NCBI GenBank assembly: GCA_024234055.1
Contig: JACKOW010000001.1
Location: 536,001-600,000 of the forward strand
Length of the DNA: 64,000 nt
Direction: 5' to 3'
From: Rhodanobacteraceae bacterium
GTDB taxonomy: Bacteria > Pseudomonadota > Gammaproteobacteria > Xanthomonadales > SZUA-5
Shown here: piece after piece, positions 1 through 9,172 of the stretch
How the letters are laid out: every line of letters begins with the position of its first letter
Numbering within the stretch: position 1 is the first letter of the stretch
The notes under the pieces: generated by a model
What the model was told of the DNA's origin: nothing
The model's database searches: none
Seen by the model: only the letters and a program-made list of their open reading frames with translations
Made by a program: the position numbers and the translations under genes

Positions 1-734
1 CCATCCACGCGCAGTACTTGTCCGGTCACATAGCCGGCATCGCGGATCAGGAACAGGGCCGCGCCGGCCAAGTCCTCGGGTGAGCCCTGACGCTGCAAGG
101 CGGTACGCTGCAGCACCATCTCCGGCGTGTCGGCCTTTTCCGGGTTTTCCGACCAGATGATGTTGCCGGGCGCGATGGCGTTGACGCGCACCTCCGGGCC
201 GAGTTCGCGCGCCAGACCGTAGGTGAGAGCCACCAGGGCGGCCTTGGCCATGCAAAAGGGCAGATAGCGCGGGATCGGGCGGTCGGCGTAGATGTCGACC
301 AGATTGACGATGGCACCTTTCGAAGCGCGCAGATGCGGCGACGCAGCCTGCGCCAGAAACAGTGGCGTGCGCGCGTTGGTGGCGAAGAGGTCATCAAACT
401 GGGCGCTGTCGATTTCGCCCAATGGCGTCGGGTAGAAACTGGAGGCGTTATTGATCAGCGCATCGAGTCGGCCAAAATGGGCGATGACCCTCGGGACCAG
501 CGCCTGGGTGGCGCTGAGATCTGCCAGATCGGCCTGAAAGATCTGCACGCTGCCTGGCCGTTGCGATGCCAGTTCAGCCTGCAGCGCCAGCGCCGCCTCG
601 GCAGAGCTGCGATAGTGCAAGGCCAGATCGAAGCCGGCGGTGTGCAGGCGCCGGGCGATGGCCGCGCCTACACGCTTGGCGCCGCCGGTGATCAGGGCGA
701 CGGGATGACAAGTGCCAGGGTCAGCTTCATTCAT
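1..734 (-). CDS. Pteridine-reductase-like short-chain dehydrogenase (3' end outside window)
   Basis: NADPH-dependent SDR of the pteridine reductase (FolM/PTR1) type, which would reduce dihydrobiopterin or dihydrofolate-like pterins in the cytoplasm. The start at 734 is chosen because it is the one that runs in frame into the Rossmann motif TGGAKRVG (residues 16-23), which matches the TGxxxRxG signature of pteridine reductases. NNAS is at about 95-98. The catalytic region has Asp147 in the VDIYADRP segment and Lys164, spaced like the Asp/Tyr/Lys set of PTR1, but the residue at the tyrosine position is Phe160 (LPFCMAK). The frame continues to the typical ending RVDG at the window edge, so only a few C-terminal residues are missing. 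Family assignment is good; activity is uncertain because of the Tyr-to-Phe change. Confidence 0.82.
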   Translation of the reverse strand, partial: MNEADPGTCHPVALITGGAKRVGAAIARRLHTAGFDLALHYRSSAEAALALQAELASQRPGSVQIFQADLADLSATQALVPRVIAHFGRLDALINNASSFYPTPLGEIDSAQFDDLFATNARTPLFLAQAASPHLRASKGAIVNLVDIYADRPIPRYLPFCMAKAALVALTYGLARELGPEVRVNAIAPGNIIWSENPEKADTPEMVLQRTALQRQGSPEDLAGAALFLIRDAGYVTGQVLRVD

Positions 735-864
735 GCACAAAGCATATCTCGGCTCACGTCACCTGTAGGTCACGGTGGCCCATCGGGCCTGCGTGACATC
801 CTGAAGCGAAACGGCGTCACGCGGGCCTTGCGCCCAACGTAACGCACACTGCGCACACGCCCAG

Positions 865-2817
865 TCACGCCTGGCTCAACTCCTCGCGATCGCGGAAATA
901 ATCGAGCGCCTGCGGATTGGCCAGGGCGTCGGTGTTCTTGACCGGTTTGCCGTGGATCACGTTGCGCACGGCCAGTTCGACGATCTTGCCGCTGATCGTG
1001 CGGGGAATGTCCGGCACCGCCAGAATCTTCGCTGGCACGTGGCGTGGTGTGGTGTTGTCGCGGATGACTTTGCGGATGCGGGCTTGCATGGCCTCGTCCA
1101 GTTCATGGCCCTCGCGCAGGCGCACGAACAGCACCACGCGCACATCGCTGTCCCAATCCTGGGCTACGCAGATCGATTCCAGCACTTCGGGCAGTTTCTC
1201 GACCTGGCGATAGATCTCTGCGGTGCCGATGCGCACGCCGCCCGGGTTCAGGGTGGCATCCGAACGGCCAAGAATGACGATGCCATCGTGTTCGGTCAGC
1301 AGTGCCAGATCGCCATGGCACCAGACATTGTCGATCTTGTCGAAATAGGCAGCATGGTACTTGCTGCCATCCTCGTCCTTCCAGAAACCCACCGGCATCG
1401 ACGGAAACGGCCTGGTGCAGGCGAGCTCCCCGGCTTCACCGCGCAGCGGCTTGCCGTCATCGTCCAGAATCTCGACCTTCATCCCCAGGCCGCGGCATTG
1501 CAACTCGCCGCGATAGACCGGCAGCACCGGGTTGCCGAGCGCGAAGCAGGAAACGATGTCGGTACCACCCGAGATCGAAGCCAGCAGGACATCGGCCTTG
1601 ATGTCGCGATAGACGTAGTCGTAGCTCTCCGGCGCCAGAGGTGAGCCGGTCGAGAGGATGGTCTTGAGCTTGCCCAGCTGATGCGTCTGCGCGGGTTTGA
1701 CCCCGGCCTTGTCGACTGCGGCGATCCACTTGGCGCTGGTGCCGAACACGCTGATGCCGAGTTCGTCGACCATGTCGAAAAGCGCCCCCGGGCCCGGATG
1801 GAAGGGCGAGCCGTCGTACAGCACCATGGTCGCGCCGACCGCCAGGCTGGACACCAGCCAGTTCCACATCATCCAGCCACAGGTGGTGTAGTAGAAGATG
1901 CGGTCTTCGCGGCGCAGATCGGTGTGCAGCACCAGTTCCTTCAGATGCTGGATCAGCGTGCCGCCCTGGCCGTGAACGATGCACTTGGGCACGCCAGTGG
2001 TGCCGGAACTGTAGAGAATGTACAGCGGGCGATCGAAGGCGCCGGGTTCGAAACTCAGCAGTTCCTGAGTGCTCGGCGCGAACTCGTCCCAGGATACGGC
2101 GTGGGCGACGCTGGAGAGCGCTCGATCGGTGCCGGCGTAGGGAAACACAACCACGCGCTCGACGCTGGGCAGCTGCGACAGGATCCCGGCGACCTTCTCC
2201 AGGCAATCGAAGCGCTTGCCGCCGTAGAAATAGCCATCTGCCGTGAACAGCACCCTGGGTTCAATCTGACCGAAGCGGTCGAGGACGCCATTGATGCCGA
2301 AATCCGGCGAGCACGAGGACCAGATGGCGCCGAGACTAGCCGTGGCCAGCATCGCGATCACCGCCTCGGGGCGATTGGGAACGAAGCCGGCCACGCGATC
2401 ACCCGGGCCTACGCCGGCACTGCGCAGGCCCGCGCGAACGCGGCGCACCTGTTCGGCCAGTTCGGCATAGCTCAGCTCGACCGTGGAGCCGTCCTCGCCG
2501 CGGGCAATGATGGCCAGTCGCTCGTCGCGGAAGCGCAACAGATTCTGGGCGAAGTTGATCTGGACTCCCGGGAAGAAGCGGCAGCCCGGCATGGCCTCGA
2601 AGTTCTCGAAGGCCGGCGCCAGATCACCATGGCCGCGGATGCCGCAGAACTCCCACAGCGCGGTCCAGAAGCGGTCAGGGTGGTTGATCGAATAGTCGTA
2701 CAGCGCCGGATAGTCCGGCACTTCGGCACCGAAGCGCTCGGCGATGAAACGCATGAATCGACTCAGATTGGCGTCGCCGATGCGCTTCTCGCTCGGCGTC
2801 CACAGGGCTGCGGTCAT
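865..2817 (-). CDS. Acetoacetyl-CoA synthetase
   Basis: ATP-dependent ligase that activates acetoacetate to acetoacetyl-CoA (acyl-AMP intermediate) in the cytoplasm, feeding ketone bodies and PHB breakdown products into central metabolism. It is 650 aa, the usual length for the family. The N-terminus has the ACS-like segment (ALWTPSEKRI...), the AMP-binding loop YSSGTTGVPK is at 269-278, and the C-terminal RTISGKIVE segment carries the catalytic lysine of the ANL superfamily. The start at 2817 is preferred over an upstream in-frame ATG because the family begins at this point. It is transcribed away from the small exported-protein gene. The 3HB-oligomer hydrolase at 59.2 kb would supply its substrate through 3-hydroxybutyrate dehydrogenase, which is not in the window. 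Confidence 0.93.
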   Translation of the reverse strand: MTAALWTPSEKRIGDANLSRFMRFIAERFGAEVPDYPALYDYSINHPDRFWTALWEFCGIRGHGDLAPAFENFEAMPGCRFFPGVQINFAQNLLRFRDERLAIIARGEDGSTVELSYAELAEQVRRVRAGLRSAGVGPGDRVAGFVPNRPEAVIAMLATASLGAIWSSCSPDFGINGVLDRFGQIEPRVLFTADGYFYGGKRFDCLEKVAGILSQLPSVERVVVFPYAGTDRALSSVAHAVSWDEFAPSTQELLSFEPGAFDRPLYILYSSGTTGVPKCIVHGQGGTLIQHLKELVLHTDLRREDRIFYYTTCGWMMWNWLVSSLAVGATMVLYDGSPFHPGPGALFDMVDELGISVFGTSAKWIAAVDKAGVKPAQTHQLGKLKTILSTGSPLAPESYDYVYRDIKADVLLASISGGTDIVSCFALGNPVLPVYRGELQCRGLGMKVEILDDDGKPLRGEAGELACTRPFPSMPVGFWKDEDGSKYHAAYFDKIDNVWCHGDLALLTEHDGIVILGRSDATLNPGGVRIGTAEIYRQVEKLPEVLESICVAQDWDSDVRVVLFVRLREGHELDEAMQARIRKVIRDNTTPRHVPAKILAVPDIPRTISGKIVELAVRNVIHGKPVKNTDALANPQALDYFRDREELSQA

Positions 2818-3017
2818 GAACCAGTCTCCACAAAGTGCATCATGGGTGCGAGCATGCCCGCTGCGCCGGAGCCAGGGCATCGGCCATAGGGGCAGCTCGC
2901 CTCGGCGCTATCATCGCCCCTTGGGCGCTTTGGTTGTACCCCGGCACGCTGCCGACCCGCCTTGCCGACAACTCGGCAACCAACGCACGATCACGAATCC
3001 ATTGGAAAGGCCTAACC

Positions 3018-3608
3018 ATGACTGTCATGCGATTTCTCGCTGTTGTTACCTTGCTGGCGTCCAGTTCCGCACTGGCTGCACCCAAGGACGAGGTATTCGC
3101 CGCCTGGGAGGCCATGTTTGCCGCCAAGTCCTACCGAGCCCGGATCGAAACCACCGTCAATGATCAGGTGTTTCAGCAGGTGGTCGACGTGGTGTTGCCC
3201 GGGCGCATGCGCATGAGTGGTGGCCCCGCGGGAGACATGGTGGTGACGCCCGAAGGCGCCTGGATGAAGCCGCCGGGCGAGGGCTGGACGCAGGCACCGG
3301 CAGCCACCTCTGCCCTTGGGAAACAGTTCCTGAGTCGGGATTTCATCGAGCAGGCCAAAGCCGGCGTGCAATCGGTGGAAGACCTGGGTACCGAGGATCT
3401 GGATGGGAAGCGCGTTCGCATCTACCAGCTGGAACAGACGATGACCATTGTCGGCGTCGAGTCCAGTTCCAGCACCAGGCTCTACGTCGATGTGGCCAGC
3501 GGTCGCCCGGTGCGCCAGGAGATCGAGTCCAGGGCCATGGGTCGGAGTTCGCGTACTGTGCAGACGCTGGAGTATCTGGCCGATCTGAAGATCGACGCCC
3601 CGGAGTAG
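3018..3608 (+). CDS. Exported protein, possibly outer-membrane lipoprotein-sorting-like
   Basis: 196-residue protein with a clear Sec signal peptide (MTVMRFLAVVTLLASSSALA, then mature AP). The mature part looks like a single beta-rich domain: an early helix (EVFAAWEAMFAAKSYRA), then short strand-like segments ending in a conserved-looking TLEYLADLKIDAPE tail. This pattern resembles the LolA/LppX-like fold of periplasmic lipid or lipoprotein carriers, but the match is by eye and weak. The start at 3018 has a GGAAAGG ribosome site and gives the signal peptide; longer in-frame starts only add unrelated residues. It has no lipobox. The function is unknown. It is separated from groES by a repeat-filled gap and probably has its own transcript. 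Confidence 0.75.
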   Translation: MTVMRFLAVVTLLASSSALAAPKDEVFAAWEAMFAAKSYRARIETTVNDQVFQQVVDVVLPGRMRMSGGPAGDMVVTPEGAWMKPPGEGWTQAPAATSALGKQFLSRDFIEQAKAGVQSVEDLGTEDLDGKRVRIYQLEQTMTIVGVESSSSTRLYVDVASGRPVRQEIESRAMGRSSRTVQTLEYLADLKIDAPE

Positions 3609-3612
3609 GGGC

Positions 3613-3796
3613 TGGTTGTTGGTTGTGGGTTGTGGGTTGTGGGAGCGGACTTTGTCCGCGACGGTGGCCGCTTGTGGTTCGCTGGCGATGTCGGCCCTGC
3701 AAGCCCCCGATCGCGGCTGAAGCCGCTCCCACAGGCGGACGCGGGCGCGGAGGTCTCGGCCCGACCACCAACCACCAACCGACAACCGACAACCAG
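3613..3796. repeat. Nested repeat cassette: 7-bp arms around an inverted pair of palindromes
   Basis: The left arm (3613-3641) is built from GGTTGTG-like 7-bp units and the right arm (about 3764-3796) from the complementary CAACCGA/CAACCAC units, so the arms are inverted. Inside are two opposed copies of a GTGGGAGCGG...CCGCG palindrome (3638-3661 and 3710-3733). No gene is visible. The cassette ends only about 15 bp before the groES heat-shock promoter. Confidence 0.85.
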
Positions 3797-3811
3797 TTTC
3801 ACACCTCGCCT

Positions 3812-3840
3812 CTTGAAAGTCCTTGAAGCCGCCCCCATCA
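3812..3840 (+). promoter_or_regulatory. Sigma-32 (heat shock) promoter of groESL
   Basis: The -35 element CTTGAAA (3812-3818) and -10 element CCCCATCA (3833-3840) are separated by 14 bp. This matches the RpoH consensus (CTTGAAA, 13-15 bp, CCCCATnT) with one mismatch in the -10. It lies about 100 bp upstream of groES. No CIRCE inverted repeat was found here, so control appears to be by RpoH rather than HrcA. Confidence 0.85.
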
Positions 3841-3937
3841 CTTGGCCCGTCACGCACTCGGCCCGGATTGTTCTGGTCGGGCGCGGCACAGATCTGTAGT
3901 TAACCCATTGATTCAACTTATTCAGAGGCCAAACGCC

Positions 3938-4228
3938 ATGAAAATTCGTCCTTTGCACGACCGTGTGATCGTCAAGCGCATGGAAGAAGAGCGCGTCAGC
4001 GCCGGCGGTATCGTGATTCCCGATTCCGCCACCGAAAAGCCCGTTCGCGGTGAAGTGATCGCTGCCGGCAACGGCAAGATCCTCGAGAACGGCAGCGTGC
4101 GTCCGATCGCGGTCAAGGCTGGCGACAAGGTGCTGTTCGGCAAGTACAGCGGCACCGAGGTCAAGGTCGACGGTGAGGAACTGCTGGTCATGCGCGAAGA
4201 AGACATCATGGGCGTGATCGAAGCCTGA
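3938..4228 (+). CDS. groES: Co-chaperonin GroES
   Basis: 96-residue Hsp10 that caps the GroEL ring and encloses folding substrates. The protein has the standard start MKIRPLHDRVIVKR, a mobile-loop segment (EERVSAGGIVIPDSATEKP, about 17-35) and the C-terminal strand VMREEDIMGVIEA. The ATG at 3938 is the family start; an upstream in-frame ATG would add about 30 unrelated residues. It is followed 66 bp later by groEL and preceded by a sigma-32 promoter, giving the classic heat-shock operon. The sequence is complete and shows nothing unusual. Confidence 0.98.
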   Translation: MKIRPLHDRVIVKRMEEERVSAGGIVIPDSATEKPVRGEVIAAGNGKILENGSVRPIAVKAGDKVLFGKYSGTEVKVDGEELLVMREEDIMGVIEA

Positions 4229-4249
4229 TAGCGCCAACGCGCTTCGGCT

Positions 4250-4282
4250 CCACCTTTCACGTTTCACTTTTCACCTTTTACT
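4250..4282 (+). repeat. Short 7-bp tandem array between groES and groEL
   Basis: Four imperfect 7-bp units of the TTTCAC(G/T/C) type lie in the 66-bp gap between groES and groEL. They end a few bases before the groEL ribosome site GAGGTAA. They resemble the TTTGACG/TTTTACG units found as larger inverted arms near 14.6, 15.0, 15.8, 15.9 and 31.6 kb. Confidence 0.7.
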
Positions 4283-4294
4283 GAGGTAACTCCA

Positions 4295-5944
<1,650 letters not shown>

Positions 5945-6051
5945 TCGATCCTTCCTGATCGATCAACCTGGGTTTCGCCTTCGGCTCAACCCGGGCTACC
6001 TGAGGGCGGAGGCCATTCATGGCCTCCGCTGTTCCGGATGGAGTTCAAGGC

Positions 6052-6087
6052 ACAAGAAAAAGCCCGGCGATGCCGGGCTTTTTTTGT
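6052..6087 (+). terminator. Rho-independent terminator after groEL
   Basis: A GC hairpin (AGCCCGGC, loop GA, then TGCCGGGCT) is flanked by an A-tract on the left and a run of seven T on the right. It lies about 110 bp after the groEL stop. The A/T flanks make it nearly symmetric, so it could work in both directions, but no minus-strand gene ends here. Confidence 0.9.
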
Positions 6088-6121
6088 GCCCGAATTTCCC
6101 AGGACGCTTCTGGCGCTGTGG

Positions 6122-6249
6122 TGGGTCCGGACTTGTCCGGACGCTTTTGGCAAGGTGCTTCGAAGAGAGTCCAGACAAGTCTGGGCCTACCAAAGCCCGC
6201 GCTCTTGGCCAGATTGCTGTGAGAGCGACCAGACAAGTCTGGACCTACC
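6122..6249. repeat. Three copies of the GTCCAGACTTGTCTGGAC palindrome family
   Basis: Copies lie near 6125-6143 (GTCCGGACTTGTCCGGAC), 6169-6191 and 6228-6248. Most copies carry GGTCC or CCTACC outside the palindrome. The family recurs near 22.1, 38.8 and 61.4 kb. The rest of the 5945-6302 gap holds only the groEL terminator; no gene is visible. Confidence 0.85.
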
Positions 6250-6302
6250 CAATGCCCGCGAACCGGAGCCCACGCTCGGCAAACTGATGGCATGCTCGGG
6301 CC

Positions 6303-7205
6303 ATGCGCATCGATCTGCCTACCCGAGGTCTGCACCTCGACTACGAATGGCACGGCCCTGAGCAGGGGCCGGTGCTGATCCTGATCATGGGCCTGGGCAT
6401 GCAGCGGGTGGCCTGGCCGCCTGAGCTGATCGATGGTCTGGTGGCCCAGGGTCTGCGGGTGCTGACCTTCGACAATCGCGATATCGGTTTGTCCGGTAGC
6501 GGCCACATCGCAGCGCATATGGGCGTGCGCCGGGCCTTCCTGCGCTATCTGCTGCGTCGCCCGATCCGGCCGCCCTATACGCTGGATGACATGGCTGCGG
6601 ATACCCTGGCGCTGGCCGACGCGCTGGGCATCAAGCACTTCCACGTCGCCGGTGCCAGCATGGGTGGGATGATCGGACAGCAACTGGCACTGATGGCCCC
6701 GGCGCGGGTGCTGACCCTGACCTCGATCATGTCCAGTGCGGGCCCGCGCGCGGCGCCCTTTCCGGAGTGGCGGGTATTGCAGCGCATGTTGCGGGCACCG
6801 CCGCAGCACAGCAGTCACGAACAACGCGTCGATCACTATGTGGCGCTGTTCACCGAATTGGGTCGGCATCACGAGCCGGCCGAGATCGAGCGTCTGCGCA
6901 GAGGCCTGGGAGCGGCCATGGCCCGCGCCTATCGTCCGGATGGCACGATGCGGCAACTGCTGGCCATCACCGCGGATGCCGATCGCAGCCCGCGGCTGCG
7001 GCAGCTGCGTACGCCGACGCTGATCATCCACGGCGGCGCCGATCCGCTGGTGCCGGTACGCGCGGCCCATCATCTTGCGGAGGTCATTCCAGGGGCGCGG
7101 ATGCAGATCATCGATCGCATGGGCCACGATCTGCCGGCCTGGGCCATCCCGCAGCTGGTCGATCTGATGGTGGAACAGACGCGAACCGCGCCGACGCCTG
7201 GCTGA
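6303..7205 (+). CDS. Alpha/beta hydrolase
   Basis: 300-residue cytoplasmic alpha/beta-hydrolase-fold enzyme, probably an esterase. It has the oxyanion strand VLILIMGLGM (24-33), the FDNRDIGLS segment (56-64) typical of the aclacinomycin-methylesterase-like group, and the nucleophile elbow GASMGG with Ser119. The likely acid is Asp247 (HGGADPLVP) and the likely base is His275 (RMGHDLP). The start at 6303 leads directly into the domain. No signal peptide is present. It stands alone between the groESL terminator and a repeat-filled gap, so the substrate cannot be inferred from neighbours. The fold is certain; the specific reaction is not. Confidence 0.88.
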   Translation: MRIDLPTRGLHLDYEWHGPEQGPVLILIMGLGMQRVAWPPELIDGLVAQGLRVLTFDNRDIGLSGSGHIAAHMGVRRAFLRYLLRRPIRPPYTLDDMAADTLALADALGIKHFHVAGASMGGMIGQQLALMAPARVLTLTSIMSSAGPRAAPFPEWRVLQRMLRAPPQHSSHEQRVDHYVALFTELGRHHEPAEIERLRRGLGAAMARAYRPDGTMRQLLAITADADRSPRLRQLRTPTLIIHGGADPLVPVRAAHHLAEVIPGARMQIIDRMGHDLPAWAIPQLVDLMVEQTRTAPTPG

Positions 7206-7256
7206 ATCCCGGGAGTGCGGGTCGCGACGCGAATCGGGCCCGGGGCATCCACAAGA

Positions 7257-7526
7257 GTCGCGACGCGAGGTCGCTCCCACCTCGGGGGCTGGGGTTTTCG
7301 TAGGAGCGCCCTTGCGGCGCGACCTGCTCTGCGACCATCCTGTCCTGAGGCCGCGGATGGAAAGAAGCCGAACGCAGAGTACGCAGAGAAAAAGCAGGGA
7401 GAACACGAAGAAGAGTTCTTGTAGCCCGAACTGCGCGCAGCGCGGTCCGGGCGGCGATGCAAGATTGCCCCCGATCGGGGCTGGTGTGTGCCGGAGCCAG
7501 ACATCGCGGCTGAAGCCGCTCCCACA
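7257..7526. repeat. Intergenic repeats between the hydrolase and cdd
   Basis: The 7206-7643 gap has no convincing gene. At 7257-7324 two halves, GTCGCGACGCGAGGTCGCTCC and TAGGAGCGCCCTTGCGGCGC, face each other; this same unit recurs near 52.5 and 61.3 kb. At 7370-7410 there are short ACGCAGAG-type direct repeats. At 7502-7526 there is one half of the GCGGCTGAAGCCGCTCCCAC family. Confidence 0.75.
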
Positions 7527-7643
7527 GAGGCGGCCAATCAGGAAGAGTCTCCGATGCCGACGTGGGCGTGCCAGACGATCGGGAGCGGCAACGCAGACGC
7601 GGGTCCCTCCATAATGCAGGCGCGGTACGCCGGTGTCGCGGCC

Positions 7644-8051
7644 TCAGACCGGCAAGCTGAATCCGTGCGGCAGCAGATCGTCAATCCGGGCCTGGACCAG
7701 TTCGCCGTCAGCGCCGAGAAACAGCACTTCGGCATCCGGACCGAACTCGCGGATCATCTGCCGACAGGCGCCGCAGGGGGGAATCGGCAAGGGTGTGCCG
7801 GCCCGGTCCGTGGCGCAGATGCCGATGGCGACCAGTGCAAAGGCAGCACCTTCAGCGCGGACGGCTGCGGCGATGGCATTGCGCTCGGCGCAGTTGCCGA
7901 TGCTGAAGGAGCCATTTTCGACATTGCAGCCGGAGTAGACGCGACCGCTGACCGAGCGCAACGCGGCGCCGACGAAGAGTTGCGAATAGGGTGCGTAGGC
8001 GTTCTTCAGCGCCGCGACCGCCTCGTCGAGCAGATCCTGATGCAGGGTCAT
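7644..8051 (-). CDS. cdd: Cytidine deaminase
   Basis: Zinc enzyme that deaminates cytidine and deoxycytidine to uridine and deoxyuridine for pyrimidine salvage. At 135 aa it is the short, tetrameric type. The substrate motif CNVENGSFS is at 42-50. Zinc ligands are Cys54, Cys93 and Cys96 (NCAERNA and PPCGACRQ), and Glu56 is the catalytic acid/base. It lies downstream of deoD in the same direction with a 113-bp gap, as the last gene of a nucleoside-salvage run (deoA, deoB, deoD, cdd). All catalytic residues are present. Confidence 0.96.
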   Translation of the reverse strand: MTLHQDLLDEAVAALKNAYAPYSQLFVGAALRSVSGRVYSGCNVENGSFSIGNCAERNAIAAAVRAEGAAFALVAIGICATDRAGTPLPIPPCGACRQMIREFGPDAEVLFLGADGELVQARIDDLLPHGFSLPV

Positions 8052-8164
8052 CGCCGTTCCGGGCGACTCCGGAGCGAGTCGCTAGTCGATGGATGTTAGA
8101 CACAGGCCGCCGTGTCTGTCACGCGGCCCGAATTGGCGCTCCGCGCCGCCAAGAAATCCTGCGT

Positions 8165-8869
8165 TCAGCCGATGGCCGCGAGCGCTACTTCGATCATCTG
8201 ATCCAGCCCCCGCTGGCGCTCGTCGCTGCTCATCCGCGCGCCGGTGATGAGATGGTCCGAGACCGTCATCAACGCGGTTGCCTGCGCGCCACGTTCGGCG
8301 GCTGCGGTGTACAGGCCGGCCGCTTCCATCTCGATGCCGAGGATGCCGGCGCGGGTCAGCATGGCCATCAGATCGGTCTGGGGTGAGTAGAACAGATCGG
8401 TGGAAAACACATTGCCGACCCGTATCGGTCGATTCAGTCGCTCTGCCGCCTCGACCAGGGCCCGAGCCAGCGGCCACGCCGCAATAGCCGCCAGATCGTA
8501 GCCGCCAAAGCGGGTGCGATTGACGTTCGAGTCGGTGCTGGCCCCCAGGGCCAGTACCAGATCGCCCAGCGCCAGATCGGCGCAGGTGGCGCCGCAGGTG
8601 CCGATGCGGACGATGCGCTTGACCCCGTAGTGATCAATCAGCTCGCTGGCATAGATCGAGCACGAGGGGATGCCCATGCCACTACCCATGACCGACAGCC
8701 GCTGGCCACGCCAGGTGCCGGTGTAGCCGACCATGTTGCGCACCGCGGTGACCTCTTCGGCATCACTCAGAAAGCGCTCGGCGATGTAACGCGCCCGCAG
8801 CGGATCGCCCGGCATCAGCACGGTCTCGGCGAAGGCGCCGGCGGGGGCTTCGATATGGGGTGTGGTCAT
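8165..8869 (-). CDS. deoD: Purine-nucleoside phosphorylase, DeoD type
   Basis: Phosphorolysis of purine (deoxy)ribonucleosides to base plus (deoxy)ribose-1-phosphate. The 234-aa length is that of hexameric PNP. Visible motifs are the phosphate-binding MPGDPLRARYIAE (19-31) and MGSGMGIPSCSIY, and RIGTCGA. The nucleoside-binding EMEAAGLY and catalytic-Asp region TVSDHL are also present. The product sugar-1-phosphate is the substrate of DeoB, encoded next upstream. A 303-bp repeat-bearing gap separates it from deoB, so it may have its own promoter or depend on read-through. Confidence 0.94.
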   Translation of the reverse strand: MTTPHIEAPAGAFAETVLMPGDPLRARYIAERFLSDAEEVTAVRNMVGYTGTWRGQRLSVMGSGMGIPSCSIYASELIDHYGVKRIVRIGTCGATCADLALGDLVLALGASTDSNVNRTRFGGYDLAAIAAWPLARALVEAAERLNRPIRVGNVFSTDLFYSPQTDLMAMLTRAGILGIEMEAAGLYTAAAERGAQATALMTVSDHLITGARMSSDERQRGLDQMIEVALAAIG

Positions 8870-8903
8870 GGTCGGTTCTCACTGAGTCCTGGAGAAGAGC
8901 ATT

Positions 8904-9164
8904 TGTCCGCAAAGGACGCCAAGGGCGCAAAGAAATCAAGTTTGATGGATGGGTGCGGAGCGATCGCACGCAATGGCTCCGCCAGACAAGACGGTGGGAG
9001 CGGGCTCTGCCCGCGAACTCCCCGGCAATTCGACCAGCGATCGCGGGCAGAGCCCGCTCCCACAGGTGGACTCAGTGCCCGATGTGCAACTTGTTCGCCA
9101 CCAAGCGCGACAGGTACTTCTTTTCTGGAGCATTTCTTCGCGTCCTTTGCGTCCTTCGCGGACC
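8904..9164. repeat. Inverted palindrome pair bracketed by 9-bp-unit arms, between deoB and deoD
   Basis: At the centre, GTGGGAGCGGGCTCTGCCCG (8995-9014) faces its reverse complement at 9042-9063. Outside, GCAAAGGAC/GCCAAGGGC-type units (8908-8933) face GCGTCCTTT/GCGTCCTTC units (about 9137-9160). The design, short-unit arms around an inverted palindrome pair, matches the cassette at 3.6 kb although the arm sequence differs. No gene is present. Confidence 0.8.
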
Positions 9165-9172
9165 CATGCTCT

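Noticed and set aside
3842..3937. CIRCE operator before groES
   Set aside because: No TTAGCACTC-N9-GAGTGCTAA or close variant was found; the heat-shock promoter explains control.
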